64,000 nt of DNA from Amborella trichopoda (lineage: Eukaryota; Streptophyta; Magnoliopsida; Amborellales; Amborellaceae). The stretch is from NCBI RefSeq assembly GCF_000471905.2, contig NW_006498220.1, positions 1,569,690 to 1,633,689 on the forward strand. Reading direction: 5' to 3'. Positions 22,687 through 34,501 of the stretch are shown here, one piece after another; positions within the stretch are counted from its first letter, which is position 1; each line of letters begins with the position of its first letter. Under the pieces are notes generated by a model that was not told the origin of the DNA, did no database searches, and was given only the letters and a program-made list of their open reading frames with translations. The translations under genes and the position numbers were made by a program.

Positions 22687-25265
22687 TGTTAGGACCCTTA
22701 AAGGTGGACAGCGCGACGAGTTTAGTGCATGCCGAGATGAATAGAGGGTGGACAGCGCGACAATTGAAGGAGAGAAGAGCCGTACGGTGATGTCACGCGC
22801 GACAACATGAGTCACGCGGCGATGGTGTGCACGACGAGTGTAGGCATGCGGCAAAGGGAGGAGCGCAACAGCAGTGGTCACTCGGTGGTAGGCACTAGGT
22901 GAAGTCACGCAATGATAGGCGCAGTGGAGGCGCACGATGATAAATGAGAAAAAGAGAAGGGAAGCGTGTGGCGAAGCAAAGGATGCATGGCGCGGCGAAA
23001 GGAAGAAGCGCATGGCGAAGTTAAGGATGCACGGCGTGGCGAAAGGAAGAAGCGCGGGGCAAAGCGAAGGACGCACGACGCGGTGAAAGGAAGAAGCACC
23101 CGGTGAAATGAAGGGCACACGACATGCACAAGTGGAAAAGCCGTACGAAGAACAGGTGAATGCGTGAATCATGATTGTGTGAGAAATGTATGTTTATGTG
23201 GTTATATTGTGAGGAAACTATGATTATCATGTTCTTTGGCAAGAGATTGAAGTTATGGAGTATGTTCTTGAGGCATGCTTAGTACCACTGTGAAATTCCA
23301 GGAACTTACCCATTTTGTTAAAAGGGTTTTGAATAGCCAAACAAGGTCCGATTTGCCTCAAATCATAGCCATTGGAAAGCTACGTGAGTCTAGAAAAATG
23401 TTTATGTTTGTTCCTTGTTGAAATTCGTTACAAAAAGGGAGATATATTTATAATTGTGTGGGTAGGTTACTGTTTGACTGTTTTCCTGTATTTTGTACTA
23501 ACCCTACTGTAATCACTTGCTTTCATCAACTAAATGGAGTCCAATTTCCACCAAACTACATCATTTGAAAGAGCCTTGGAAGGACTAAAAGTTGAATGAA
23601 CAAATTATTTTCTAATTCCTCATAAATTGGAAGATATGCATCATTTTGTGAAGATGTGTCATTGTTGGCAGTTTCCTAAAAACCATAACTATCAACTTAT
23701 TTGGAACGGACTTTTGGACAATCATAACTATCACCTTATTTTGGACCAAATAAGATTCAACTGTATTCAAACCATCTTCTTTTGAAATACTGGTGTGTCT
23801 AGTACAAAAATTGATTTGGAACCGTTTTCAAACTCTAATTGGTCCAAGAGTTACGACCCAAACTGTGACACATGTCATGGTCTACGAATGCAGAAATTGT
23901 GCTATATGCTTAAGTGTGATATTGCCTTTCTATCGTGATATTGACACTATTAATGCGATATTACCACGAATTATGCTACATGTGAATGGGTACCTATTGT
24001 GTGAATGATAATACCATACTGTTTATGTGGTGTTATGCTACATGTGAATGGGTACCCACTGTGTGAATGATTGTACCATATTATGTTATGCTACATGAGA
24101 ATAGGTACCTACTGTGTGAATGATGGTACTGTGCTTCTTATGTGATACGAAGATGGGCACCTACTGTGTGAATGATGGTACTGTGCTTCTTATGTGATAC
24201 GAAGATGGGCACCTACTGTGTGAATGATGGTGCTAGCACCAAAGATCTTCCCTAACTCCTCATGATAGGACGAGAGTCAGGATGTGATCAGTTGGGACGG
24301 TCGTGCCCCCAGATCTATATAGGCACTACGCATTGGGTCACCCAATGGTAGTGTAGTACTCTCTCGCCAAAAGGGTATAAGGAAGGGGTCGTGTCTTGCA
24401 AGACCACTACCTATCAAAAACCCAAGGAGCGTTGGGGATGTGCGTGTATATATGTGTGTGAGGACATTACGAAGTGGGGGACCCATTTCTCATTGTCCTC
24501 CCTCTTGAATGAGGGTAGAGGTTTCATGCAACAGGATTGGCTTAGCCTGAGCAATGAGACTTCTACTTCAGGAGTCAGCCTTATTGGTTTTGTGATTGTG
24601 ATCTGTAGCCCTTACTGTTCTTCTTTAAGTAGGCGATTGTGACTTATGCACTGTATATGGGGTTGATTTTATGATGCTACTGTTAAAATGTTGAGAAGCA
24701 TGTCTAGGGACTTCATTTGGTACCTTGTGAATGTATGTGTATATATATATGTGCATTGCATGTTGTTATCACTGTTACGCTAGTGGGAATGCAATGGTGC
24801 ATCTATGCTTACTGGGCTAGTTAGCTCATTTCATCCCATCTTCATAACTGTAGAGTGAAGAGTGTGGAATCTGTACCAAACGTGGGTGGCCATTTTGGGA
24901 ACTCGAAGCTCGAAGTTCAGAAGTTGAAAAGCCGTCCTATGAAGACTTTCATAGTATGTTTTGGTGATCTCAGATTTATGATGAACATTTCTTTTTGTGT
25001 ATATTTTTTTTGGCCAATAGTGCCTTGAGAAAATTGTAATGACTTTGATAATGAATGAATGAGATGGCTATACTTGACTTTTGATATTTTCTCCTATTGG
25101 AGTGGTTTTTATTCTAGTTTTCTTTCTTGTGTGCTCTTGATTTCGTTTTTTACAGTTTGAGTCTCTCCTACCTGAGTGACATTCGCGACCTCTATGATTG
25201 CGATCCTATGCTCTGTCACCCTCCGGTGGTGTACGGTGGGGCCAAGGGGTGGTGGGGTCATGACA
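22687..25265 (+). mobile_element. Left (5') LTR of element F
   Basis: Starts TGTTAGGACCC and ends GGGGTCATGACA. It aligns along its length with the right LTR, but lacks the segment corresponding to about 28562-29168, jumping near 23155-23165. The missing part holds the CT repeat and the region before the first conserved downstream block, so the promoter is probably gone. At 22790-23130 it has GC-rich tandem units such as GGCGAAAGGAAGAAGCGC. Confidence 0.9.
23950..24240 (+). repeat. Minisatellite in the left LTR of F
   Basis: About 5 units of roughly 55-62 bases containing ATGTGAATGGGTACC, TACTGTGTGAATGATGG and a TTATGTG step. The matching array in the right LTR is 30140-30370, and in the F2 LTR 41320-41850 (about 9-10 units). 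Confidence 0.8.
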
Positions 25266-25269
25266 GTTA

Positions 25270-25281
25270 TGGCATCGGAGC
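25270..25281 (+). promoter_or_regulatory. Primer binding site of element F (tRNA-Met type)
   Basis: TGGCATCGGAGC starts 5 bases after the LTR end. It differs from the common plant initiator-Met PBS TGGTATCAGAGC at two positions, both transitions. Confidence 0.8.
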
Positions 25282-25372
25282 AGCCAGGATAGGATTTTTG
25301 GCCTAGGGAGTCTTATGAGTGTCTGTAGGATAGTTCTTTGTTTAACTAGTAACTGGGTGTTGATGTTTTAGG

Positions 25373-25990
25373 TTGGAGATACCGAGGACTCGTACAAACA
25401 ACGTGAGTTCAAGCAATGAGAACCCTGAGACTTTTGAGGAACTTGTCAGAACTTTGGGGGCCATGGCACGAGCAATCAGAGAAGCTATACCGGCCCCGTC
25501 TACCCCTGCCTCTGATATGAGTGATAGTAATCTAATAGAAAGGTTCAGATGGATGGCACCTCCAAAATTTTTTGGGCATGGCGGAGTAGAAAAGGCCGAG
25601 AGCTGGAGAAGGCAGATAGAAAAGATCTTTGAAGTTCTAATTGTACCGATGAGTAAAAGTTCAAGCTGAGTACCTTTATGCTAGAAGGAGAGGCTGAGCA
25701 CTGGTTGAGCTCAGTAAAACAATCACGAGAAGGATAAAAAATTGTGACTACTTGGGAGAATTTCTTGGAAGTTTTCTATGAGAAGTATTTCCCAACTCCG
25801 TTAGGGAGGGGAAAGAAGTGGAATTTATCGAGTTGCAACAGGGGAATATGTCTGTTGGGCAATATACATCAAAGTTTACTGAACTCTCTAGGTATGCATC
25901 GCATATCATTAGTTCTAAGGCACGAAAGGCCAATAAATTTGAGAGGGGCCTTCGGCCTGAAGTGTGTCACCATGGGGCGCACCGGTTAAC
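25373..25990 (+). pseudogene. gag: gag of element F, N-terminal part
   Basis: The first segment runs ERFRWMAPPKFFGHGGVEKAESWRRQIEKIFEVL (its central part at 25535-25640). After a frameshift near 25660 come the capsid pieces GQYTSKFTELSRYA (near 25857) and FERGLRPEV (near 25940). This is a standard chromovirus Gag capsid. The zinc knuckle is absent: sequence runs straight into the RT thumb at about 25990. Confidence 0.85.
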
Positions 25991-26553
25991 TACAGGCTTT
26001 TTGTAGAGGGCTTTCGAAGATAGCACTTCCCCTAACCCGCCTAACCCAAAAGGAATTTAAGTTTTTATGGTCCAATAACTGCGAGAGACGCTTTCTGGAA
26101 TTAAAGAAGAGACTGACTACAACCCTGGTACTGACCCTGCCTGAGGGGAATGAAGATTTCATAGTCTACATGGATGCCTCACACAAAGGGCTTGGGTGTG
26201 TACGAATACAACGAGGAAAAGTTATAGCCTACACCTCTAGGAAATTAAAGCCATATGAACAAAACTATCCCGCTCATGATTTGGAGTTAGCGGCTGTGGC
26301 TTTTGCCTTAAAAATTTGGAGGCATTATCTGTATGGAGCCCACTTTAAGCTGTTCACTGACCATAAGAGTCTTAAGTACTTATTTTCTCAAAGGGAATTA
26401 AACATGAGACAAAGAAGGCCGATGGACTTGCTCACTGATTATGATTGTACCATCAACTACCACCCGTGTAAGACAAATGTCGTGGCAGATACCTTGAGTA
26501 GGAAGCCCGTGGTATCGGTGGCTCACATGATGGTCCGAGAGATGAAACTATAA
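25991..26553 (+). pseudogene. pol: RT thumb remnant and RNase H of element F
   Basis: A FVEGF block near 25999, then [16 protein letters not shown] marks the RT end. The RNase H is open at 26170-26553 with its acidic residues in YMDAS (26168), [14 protein letters not shown] (26279) and [11 protein letters not shown] (26355). It ends with the [12 protein letters not shown] tail typical of the family. The ORF is clean for 127 codons, so this domain is better kept than the rest. Confidence 0.85.
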
Positions 26554-28035
26554 GAAGATGCAATGGAATGACATCCAGCATTGTCCCTTAGGAAGGGAAA
26601 GGAATAATTTGATGTATAATGGTAGAGCCCCATCTCTTCCAGCAAATCCGAGTAGCACAGAAGGAAGATCCTCAGCTCATGAAAATCTTCAAGGAAATAA
26701 AGTAAAAAAGAAAAGAGGATTTTGTGTTTGGCGATGATGGAATGCTAAGGTTTAAAGGACGAGTTTGTGTCCCCAGCAATGAGAAGATCAAAAGGGCTAT
26801 TTTGGAAGAGGCACATTACTCCCGATATACAGTACATCCACGGAGCACGAAAATGTATCAAGATTTAAAAAGAGTGTTCTAGTGGAATAATATGAAGAGA
26901 GATGTAGGGTTGTTTGTTTATAAGTGTTTGACGTGTCAACAAGTAAAGGCTCAACACCAGAAGCCTGCTGGACACTTACAACACTTATGTATGTTGGAGT
27001 GGAAATGGGAGCACATAGCCATGGATTTCATTTCGGGCTTGCCTAGATCAAGTATAGGACATGATAGTAGTTGGGTTATTGTGGACCGACTCACTAAAGA
27101 TGCTCATTTCTTATCGGTCTGCACCACCCATACCTTGGATAAGTTGGCCCAATTATACATCAAGGAAATAGTGAGGTTGCAGGGAGTGCTTGTCAGTATT
27201 GTGTCTGATAGAGACTCTAGGTTTACTTCAAGGTTTTGGAGCAGCCTACAGTTGCCCATGCAGACCAGATTTACTTTCAGTATTACTTTCTACCCCCAAA
27301 CTGATAGTCAGTCAGAAAGGACCATTCAGACCCTGAAAGAGATGCTAAGGTCAGGTGTTAATAGATTTTAGGGGAAATTGGGATGATCATCTGCCTTTGA
27401 TAGAGTTTGCTTATAACAACAGTTTCCAGGCTAGTATACAGATGGCGCCTTTTGAGGCATTGCATGGGAGGAAGTGCAGATTATTTGTATGTTGGGACGA
27501 GGTCAGTGAAAGGAGGTTGTTAGGACCTGAAATTGTTCAAAAGACCTCAGAGAAGATTGCTTTAGTTCGAGAAAGACTTAAAACAGTTCAGAATCGACAG
27601 AAGAGTTATCCCAACAATCAAAGATGAGACCTTGAATTGGAAGTGGTTGATCGAGTCTTTCTGATGGTGTCTCCAGTTAAGGGCATAATGAGGTTTAGAA
27701 AAAAGGGGAAATTGGCTCCACGATTTATTGGACCCTTTGAGATTCTAGAGAAATTCGGAGTCATGGCATACCGATTGGCCCTGCTGCCTGATCTAGCCAA
27801 CGTTCATGATGTTTTCCACTTGTTGTTGTTAAGGAAATATCAGCCTAACCCGTCCCACATTCTCAAGTATGAGCCAATTCCGATTAGGGAAGATTTGACT
27901 TATGTGGAACAGCCAATTGAGAATCTGTATAGGAGATCCCTCTAGTCCCTGTTTTATGGCAGTACCAATCGAAAAAGGAGTCAACATGGAAGGGAGAAGA
28001 TGAATCCGGGAAAAGTACCCCCATTTATTTGAGTA
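26554..28035 (+). pseudogene. pol: Integrase and chromodomain of element F
   Basis: Zinc finger: histidines in AHYSRYTVHPRSTK (near 26812) and the pair CLTCQQ (near 26926). Core: MDFISGLP (27023), VSDRDSRFTS (27207) and SERTIQTLKEML (27315) give D, D and E. A GPY/F module is present as APRFIGPFEILEKFG (27717). After a frameshift near 27940, a chromodomain remnant reads VPVLWQYQSKKESTWKGEDE. The chromodomain is known to steer insertion toward marked chromatin. Stops at 26553, 26881 and 27368, among others. Confidence 0.85.
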
Positions 28036-28060
28036 ACTGATGATTTTGAGGACAAAATCT

Positions 28061-28078
28061 CTTTTTAAGGGGAGATGA
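28061..28078 (+). promoter_or_regulatory. Polypurine tract of element F
   Basis: TTTTTAAGGGGAGATGA directly precedes the right LTR start TGTAAGGACCC. The AGGGGAGATGATG form is common before LTRs of this lineage. Confidence 0.75.
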
Positions 28079-28769
28079 TGTAAGGACCCAGACTATCCCT
28101 GTCGAATGAGTTGAGTGCGCGATGGGATGAATAGAGGGTGGACCACGCAATGATGGAAGGAGAGAAGTGTCATGCGGCGATGGCCCCGGTGGCAGCATGA
28201 GTCGCGCGGCTATGGTGTGCACGACGTTGGTAGACGCCCGGTGAAGGGAGGAGAGCAACAGGAGTGGTCGCGCGATGGTAGGCGCTCGATGAAGTTGCGC
28301 GGCAATGGGCACAGTGGAGGCGCACGATGATAAATGAGAAAAAGAGAAGGGAAGAGTGCGGCTAAAGGAAGAAGTGTGTGGCAATGCAAAGGATGCACGG
28401 CGCGGCAAAAGGAAGAAGCGCGCCATGAAGCAAAGGACGCACGGCGCTGCGAAAGGAAGAAGCGCGCGACAAAGCAAAGTACACGACACGGCAAAAGGAA
28501 GAAGCCCACGGTGAAATGAAGGGCGCACGACACACGCAAGTGGTAACACCACGCGAAGAATTGGCTATCGCCGGCTGGTCACTGCTGCCCGTGTTCCTGG
28601 CATGCGTGAGTTGTAAGCGCCACTTGGAGAGTGCATGCTAACTTGAAGCCATGTGTTCAGATGTGTAAGCCTTTTCGCACCACTTGGACAAGCCACCCCA
28701 CCTCCAATATTAATTAAGCCTCTTCCCTCTCTCACACCCCTCATTTTCCCCTTCATCTCTCTCTCTCTC

Positions 28770-28789
28770 NNNNNNNNNNNNNNNNNNNN
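28770..28789. other. Assembly gap
   Basis: Twenty N bases set inside a CT repeat in the right LTR of F. Sequence length there is unknown. Confidence 0.99.
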
Positions 28790-28888
28790 CCTTTCCGTCC
28801 ACCACCTACGTACGAACGACCACCCACCCTACCAACTATTAATTAAGTACTCCTTCCCTCCTCCTCACCACCCTCCTACTTTCCCTTC

Positions 28889-28891
<3 letters not shown>

Positions 28892-28938
<47 letters not shown>
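28892..28938. repeat. CT microsatellite
   Basis: Uninterrupted (CT)n of about 23 units. A shorter CT run borders the gap at 28757-28769. Confidence 0.98.
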
Positions 28939-28943
<5 letters not shown>

Positions 28944-31306
28944 GGGAAAAATTGGGTGGGCAGCCATTGTTGGAGTGGGGGTGGAGCTGTGCAAGCAAAG
29001 TTGTGAGAAGGCACCAATGCTATGTAGGTAACTAGAGCCTTTACCATTGCACTATATTCATAAGGATACATGAAAACTTATGTATGTGAAATGAGAATTG
29101 GACGAAAATCCTTATGCCTTTTTCCACTGAAATTTGGGATTTTATGTTATGATGAATGTGAATGTCATGAGTGAATGCATGAATCATGATTGTGTGAGAA
29201 ATGTATGTTTAGGTGGTTATATTGTGAGGAAACTGTGATTATCATGTTCTTTGGTAAGAGATTGAAGTTATGGAGCATGTTCTTGAGGCATGCTTAGTAC
29301 CATTGAGAAATTCCAGGAACTTACCCATTTTTGTAAAATGGTTTTTAATGGTCAAACGAGGTCCAATTTATCCCAAAGCACATCCATTAGAAATATATGT
29401 GAGTTTAGTAAAATATTGATATTTCCCCTTGTTGAAATTGGTTAAAAAAAGGGAGATATATTTCGAATTCCGTGGGTAGGTCACTGTTTTTCTGGATTTT
29501 GCACTAACCCTACTGTAATATATAGTTTTCACCAACCAAATGAAGTGCAATTTCTGCCAAACCATAGCTATTTGAAATATCCTTGGAAGGAATAAAAGTT
29601 TCATGTACAAATTATTTTCTAATTCATTATAGATTGGAAGATATGCATCATTTTGTGAAGATGTGTCACGATTGCCAGTTTGATAAAAACCAGAGCTATC
29701 ACCTCATTTGGAAAAGACTTTTAAGAAACCAAATGGAGTCCAAATTCTTTAAAATTGACCTTGTTTGAAAGATATTGTCTTAACATGAATTTTGATTTTT
29801 GGAAATGTCTCAAATTCCTTAACGTTCTGAAGTTTAGCATTGTGAAGTAGGGTACGTCGCTGATCCATGCACACATGCAAAGTACAACGACTAGGTCGGC
29901 ATTCTCGTGAACCTTTGGGGGGCCAAATAAGATTCAAGTTATTCAAACCATCTTCCTTTGAAATATTGCTTCGTCTAGTACAAAAATTTCTTTGGAACCA
30001 TGTTCAAACTCTAATTGGTTCAAGAGTTACGACCCAAATTGTGAGCGCATGTCATGGTCTACGAATGCAGAAATTGTGCTATATGCTTAAGTGTGATATT
30101 GCCATTATTATCGTGATGTTGCCACTGTTAATGTGATATTACCACGGATTATGCAACATGTGAATGGGTACCTACTATGTGAATAGCATACTGTTTATGT
30201 GATGTTATGCTACATGTAAATGGGTACCTATTGTGTGAATGATGGTACCATACTGTTTATGTGATGTTATGCTACATGAGAATAGGTACCAACTGTGTGA
30301 ATGATGGTACCGTGCTGCTTTTGTGATATGGAGATGGGCACCTACTATGTAAATGACGGTGCTGGCAGCAAAGATCTTCCCTAACTCCCCATGATAGGAT
30401 GGGAGTCAGGATGTGATTAGTTGGGAGGGTCGTGCCCTATAGATCTATAAAGGCACTACGCATTGGGTAACCCAATGGTAGCGTAACGCTCTCTCGTCAA
30501 AAGGGCCCAAGGAGAGGGTCGTGTCTTGCAAGGCCACTGCCTTTCGAAAACCTCAAACCTCCTGAATGAGGGTAGAGGTTTCATGCAACAGGATTGGCTT
30601 AGCCTGAGCAATGAGACTTCTACTTCGGGAGTTAGCTTTACTGGTTTTGTGACTGTGACCTGTGGCCCTTACTGTTCTTCTTTAAGTAGGTGATTGTGAC
30701 TTATGCATTGTATATGGAGTTGATTTTATTATACTATTGTTATAACGTTGAGAAGCATGTCTAGGGACTTCATTTGGTACCTTGTGAATGTATGTGTATA
30801 TATATGTGCATTGCATACTGTTATCATTGGTACACTAGTGGGAATGCAATGGTGCAAATCTGCTTACTGGGCTAGTTAGCTCATTCCATCCTATCTTCAT
30901 AACTGTAGAGTGAGGAGTGGGGCATCCGTACTAAAGGTGGGCGGCCGTTTTGGGGACTTGAAGCTCGAAGTTCAAAAGTTGGAAAGCTGTCCCGTGAAGA
31001 CTTTCATAATATGTTTTGGTGGTCTCAGATTTATGATGAACATTTCATTTTGTGTATATTTTTTGGGGCCAGTAGTGCCTTGAGAAAATTGTAATGACTT
31101 TGATAATGAATGAATGAGATGATTGTACTTGACTTTTGATATTTTCGCTTGTTGGAGTGGTATTTCTTTCTTGTGTTCTCTTGATCTTGTATTTTACGCG
31201 TTGATCCACTGCCACGTGAGTGACATCCGTGACCTCTATGATCGTGATCCCTTTCTTTATCGCCCTCCGGCGGTGTACGGTGGGACCAGGGGGCAAGGTC
31301 ATGACA

Positions 31307-31311
31307 TTAAA
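31307..31311 (+). repeat. Right target-site duplication of element F
   Basis: TTAAA, partner of TTAAG at 22682-22686. Confidence 0.7.
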
Positions 31312-31549
31312 TTCCTTCTCGCACCAACCTAGGAAAGAACGTGGGTGTCGGACTGTGAGTCCCAACTTAGAAGGAGTGTAGGGAAGGAAGCTTGAGCAGT
31401 TTGCTTCCCTGGGACAGTCATGAGTGCGGGGATAGGAAAGTCCCCAACTCGTATGAACGAGTTGAATAACCCGAGTGCCATAGAAAGTAATGCAGAAAGT
31501 AAAAGAAAAAATTGACCAAACAAGAGCGAACCGACGAAGGGGTAATAAG
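31312..31549 (-). other. 5' leader of element E between PBS and F insertion
   Basis: No gene. Minus-strand leader sequence that continues on the far side of F at 22681. Homology across the insertion cannot be checked in X, because that part of X lies outside the window. Confidence 0.6.
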
Positions 31550-31568
31550 TCCTCAGTGGAGCCGTCAA
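31550..31568 (-). promoter_or_regulatory. Primer binding site of element E
   Basis: The minus strand reads TTGACGGCTCCACTGAGGA, two bases inside the 5' LTR end. It resembles the tRNA-Arg-type PBS TTGGCGACTCCACTGGGGA that I recall for Ogre-like Tat elements, with only G/A differences. The tRNA assignment is from memory and tentative. Confidence 0.55.
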
Positions 31569-31570
31569 GC

Positions 31571-34496
31571 TCGTTAGGTGCCTCAATCTCACCTCCCCGG
31601 ATCTAGGTGATTGGGTGACACATGTCTCACGTGCGAATGACCCAAGACTTGACATCGCTCTCTCGAGAACCTTGTTCAAGAACAAGGGCAAGTATCCAAC
31701 TAGTGAGAGAGGAATTATGGATGTGAGGTGGGGACCGACCTCACCAGGGTCTGTGACTTACTCGGGCTGACTCGCGCGAGCACCCTCTTAGATCACTATG
31801 GAAAGGCCCCCAGCTGCTTCAGCTCGTTCGGAATCCCCTCCCTTGACCTGCAATCTCCTTGTTTTCTGCACAACACTACTATGGTTAATTTGCAAGACAA
31901 TGGGCTGAAAGGCCCACCCTCGTCTAAGGACAACGCACATTCGCATGGCTAAGAATGTGAGAAGTTAGGGTGATGAAGTGGAAGGTTTGAACGAGAGGAG
32001 AAAGGAAGAGGATACTTGACGAGGGGACGAGGCTAGCATGATAGCTGGACCAATGCAATGACCGACCTGGAGTGGTAGCAAGATGGGCATGGTATTTTGG
32101 ACCGATGCGACGACAATATTACTTGAAACCAAGATCGACATGATTGTACTAATCTAGGTTGGCAACAAGACGAGCATGGTACACGGGACTAGCACGACGG
32201 CAATACTGCTCGACAGCCAGACCGCTATGGTAACACTAAACAGATTCCACCCTCAGTTCAGTGAGAATAGAATGAAGAAAATGCATGAAACGGTGACAGT
32301 GGTAAGTGTCATCACCCATAACCTTGGAGTAGCAGTGTCACGACCCTTGGACGGCACTAGGCACTACTGCTCACGGCTAGAGGGCAATCTGTGAACCACA
32401 GGCAGCGCTAAGCATCGCCTTTGGGGCAACACAAGAAGGTAGCACACCCCTGCGCCGGCGGCGATAGCCTCTTGTGAAATACGCGACGATAGACATTTGT
32501 GAGGCGCGACAACAATTCTTACCAAGGCACACGGCGGTAGGAGTGGAACGCAAGAAGAGCCTGTGCATGGCGATAGGAACCGAGCGCAAGAAGAAATCTT
32601 GAGGACGGTGATAGGCATCGAGCTCTCGAAGGAAGCTCATAGACGGCCATAAGCAGCGAGCGCGTGAAGGAAGCTCGTAGACAACGATAGCTGTTGCTCC
32701 GACCTCTCACTGGCAATGATGGACATCACCATCTGCGATTGGCGCACAACAGGGGGATACCCTTGTGGACGGTAATAAGTTTTGTCGACTGTGTTCTTCA
32801 CTGAGGTGTGGAGGATACATTTGCAGATGACGATGAGCAGCGCCGTCTACAAGCCTCGCTGAGCGATAGAGATCAACTAATAGAAGGGGGAAAGGCGCTT
32901 ATGCATGGTGCTGCCGCTGCCATCGCCATGCGCGACCTGTGAAACCAGAAGAAAGGGAAAAGGAAAAGAAAGAGGCATGCACGGCACGACAACTGCCGTG
33001 CATGGCCTCTGAGTGGGGCTCAGATGAAGAAGAGGAAGAAGAAAGAAAAGAAGAGAGAGAAGACTTACATTGAGCCTAGAGATACTCGTTCAAAATTTTC
33101 TTTCTCCTTACTCTGTCTCCAAGCGTGACCCAACAATGAGAAGGAAAGGGAATTCTATTCAGTAAAAATTCTCTTTTGTGAAGGGTTTTTTTAGCCTCAA
33201 CGTACAATGATGGTACGTGGTATATATAGAATTGTTCCCAAACATGAGTGGATTGATCAAAATTTGACCTAATTGTTGAAAATTAAGATTTAACTGAATT
33301 AAAAGAAATTAAAAAATAGGGTGCAAAATGACAGATTTGCCCCCTTTCTAACAAGTTGTGGAATTTCAAGATAGTCCCTATGTTGCCCTAGAACGTGCAT
33401 GATTGATTCTTCATGGATGATCCGAAGTTTTTCTGATGCCCATTTGATCGAAAAAGGGTTGTTTTCTTGTAGGGCTCGTCATGGCCATCGATTTGATACC
33501 AACTTCGAGCTATGGATCGTGTTTTTAAGGTACGATCATGTGTTGAAATTTGAATGAATCTTGAAACTTTGGATCGATTATATGCTTATTCCTTGATGTT
33601 GTTTTGTGATTTCGAACACATTGAGCAAGTCGTCATGATCGTGGGGCAACAATGGAGCTCGATTATGTGCCCGGGTGAAGATTTTGCAACTTTGGAGATT
33701 TTACTAAAGTCTGAAATTCCGACGACATAATTTGTAGTCAATCTATTGGCTTTGTGTGTGGAATCCGACCATTCATCATGTACAGGGTTCGGACTAGAGA
33801 TATCCCTAGACCTTGCATACGCGATGGAATTGGTTTCACATCGATCGGGCTCTGTGTGATTTGGCTGCTCGAGTGAGGAACGACGCTGCTGATTTTTTCG
33901 TACTTTCTTAGCGGATCAGCAACTTTTCTTTAGCTTTTTTTTGCACTCGGGTGTCGTCGTGGAGCTTGCCACATATCAAAACGCTCGTCTTGACGAGACG
34001 AACACGCTCCATCAAGTTTGTTCAGGATCTGATATCAGATGAGGGAGATATAAGCATCGCAATTCACTATTTGTTACTGTCCCTTTAATGGAGTTGAGTT
34101 GCAAGGTGGTCGCACGGGAATATGTGCGACTCCTCCTGTTTCACTCCTTTTTCTATAACTTCTTGTTGGAATGTCTGTTCAAGTTGAAATTTGACCCTTA
34201 GGATTTTCAATCGTGTCGGATCCAATGGTAGTAGTCTCATAGCAAATTGAGACACCAAAAATATAGATCTAGTTATAGGGTTCATTTCAAGGTGCTAGAG
34301 GATGATTCTGTTGAAACTGTTTCTCATTCTACACTACCTTAGACATTTTGGAATACAACAAAACTTGGAAGGAGATTTTAGAGAGTCCTTTTGAAGATCT
34401 TGGCCAGTTCTGGGGTTATTCTGAGACTGTCATAATTTCCACTATTTGTTAGGCTGTATTGACTGAGGACCCATGATGATGAAATGTCTTCCAACA
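31571..34496 (-). mobile_element. 5' LTR of element E (L3)
   Basis: Minus-oriented, 2,926 bases, from TGTTGGAAGACA (34496) to CCTAACGA (31571); the expected final CA is mutated to GA. A TATA stretch lies at 33230-33221. The U5 side has GA-rich (plus strand) sequence at 32870-33060 with hairpins. Tandem units of about 48 bases with GGCGATAGGCACCGAGCGC lie at 32380-32720. Confidence 0.85.
32972..33009. repeat. Long hairpin in the LTR of E
   Basis: GAGGC plus ATGCACGGCA (32972-32986) pairs with TGCCGTGCAT (32994-33003) and GCCTC (33005-33009): 15 base pairs, one bulged G and a 7-base loop. It lies in the purine-rich tract. Confidence 0.85.
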
Positions 34497-34501
34497 TTGG
34501 G
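34497..34501 (+). repeat. Right target-site duplication of element E
   Basis: TTGGG, identical to 11672-11676. Confidence 0.85.

Larger units (their letters stand above)
22687..31306 (+). mobile_element. Element F: chromodomain Ty3/gypsy (Del/Tekay-like), internally deleted
   Basis: Plus-strand element with both LTRs, a tRNA-Met-type PBS, a gag N-terminal part, RNase H, integrase, a chromodomain remnant and a polypurine tract. It sits in the leader of E: E's leader runs on the minus strand from 31312 and continues at 22681. The Gag zinc knuckle, protease and most of RT are missing. Confidence 0.9.
28079..31306 (+). mobile_element. Right (3') LTR of element F
   Basis: Starts TGTAAGGACCC and ends GGTCATGACA. 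About 650 bases longer than the left LTR, mainly because of 28562-29168. It contains an assembly gap, a CT microsatellite and the same minisatellite as the left LTR. Confidence 0.9.
11677..34496 (-). mobile_element. Element E: sister of X, inserted into LTR L2
   Basis: Minus-oriented element of 22,820 bases including nested F. Reading on the minus strand: 5' LTR (34496-31571), PBS (31568-31550), leader, F insertion, gag and protease (about 22600-17351), an antisense extra ORF (plus strand 16212-17021) with TATA at 15175, tandem arrays, and a truncated 3' LTR (12526-11677). It is flanked by a perfect 5-base duplication, TTGGG. No RT or integrase is present. Confidence 0.85.

Noticed and set aside
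22672..23172. 166-codon minus-strand ORF, and its counterpart at 28025-28552
   Set aside because: Both translate the GGCGAAAGGAAGAAGCGC tandem units of the F LTRs. The repeat, not a protein, is conserved.
31566..31570. CAAGC beside E's 5' LTR matches CAAGC beside L4 at 52704
   Set aside because: The first belongs to the PBS spacer of E and the second to the polypurine tract of X; not a target duplication.
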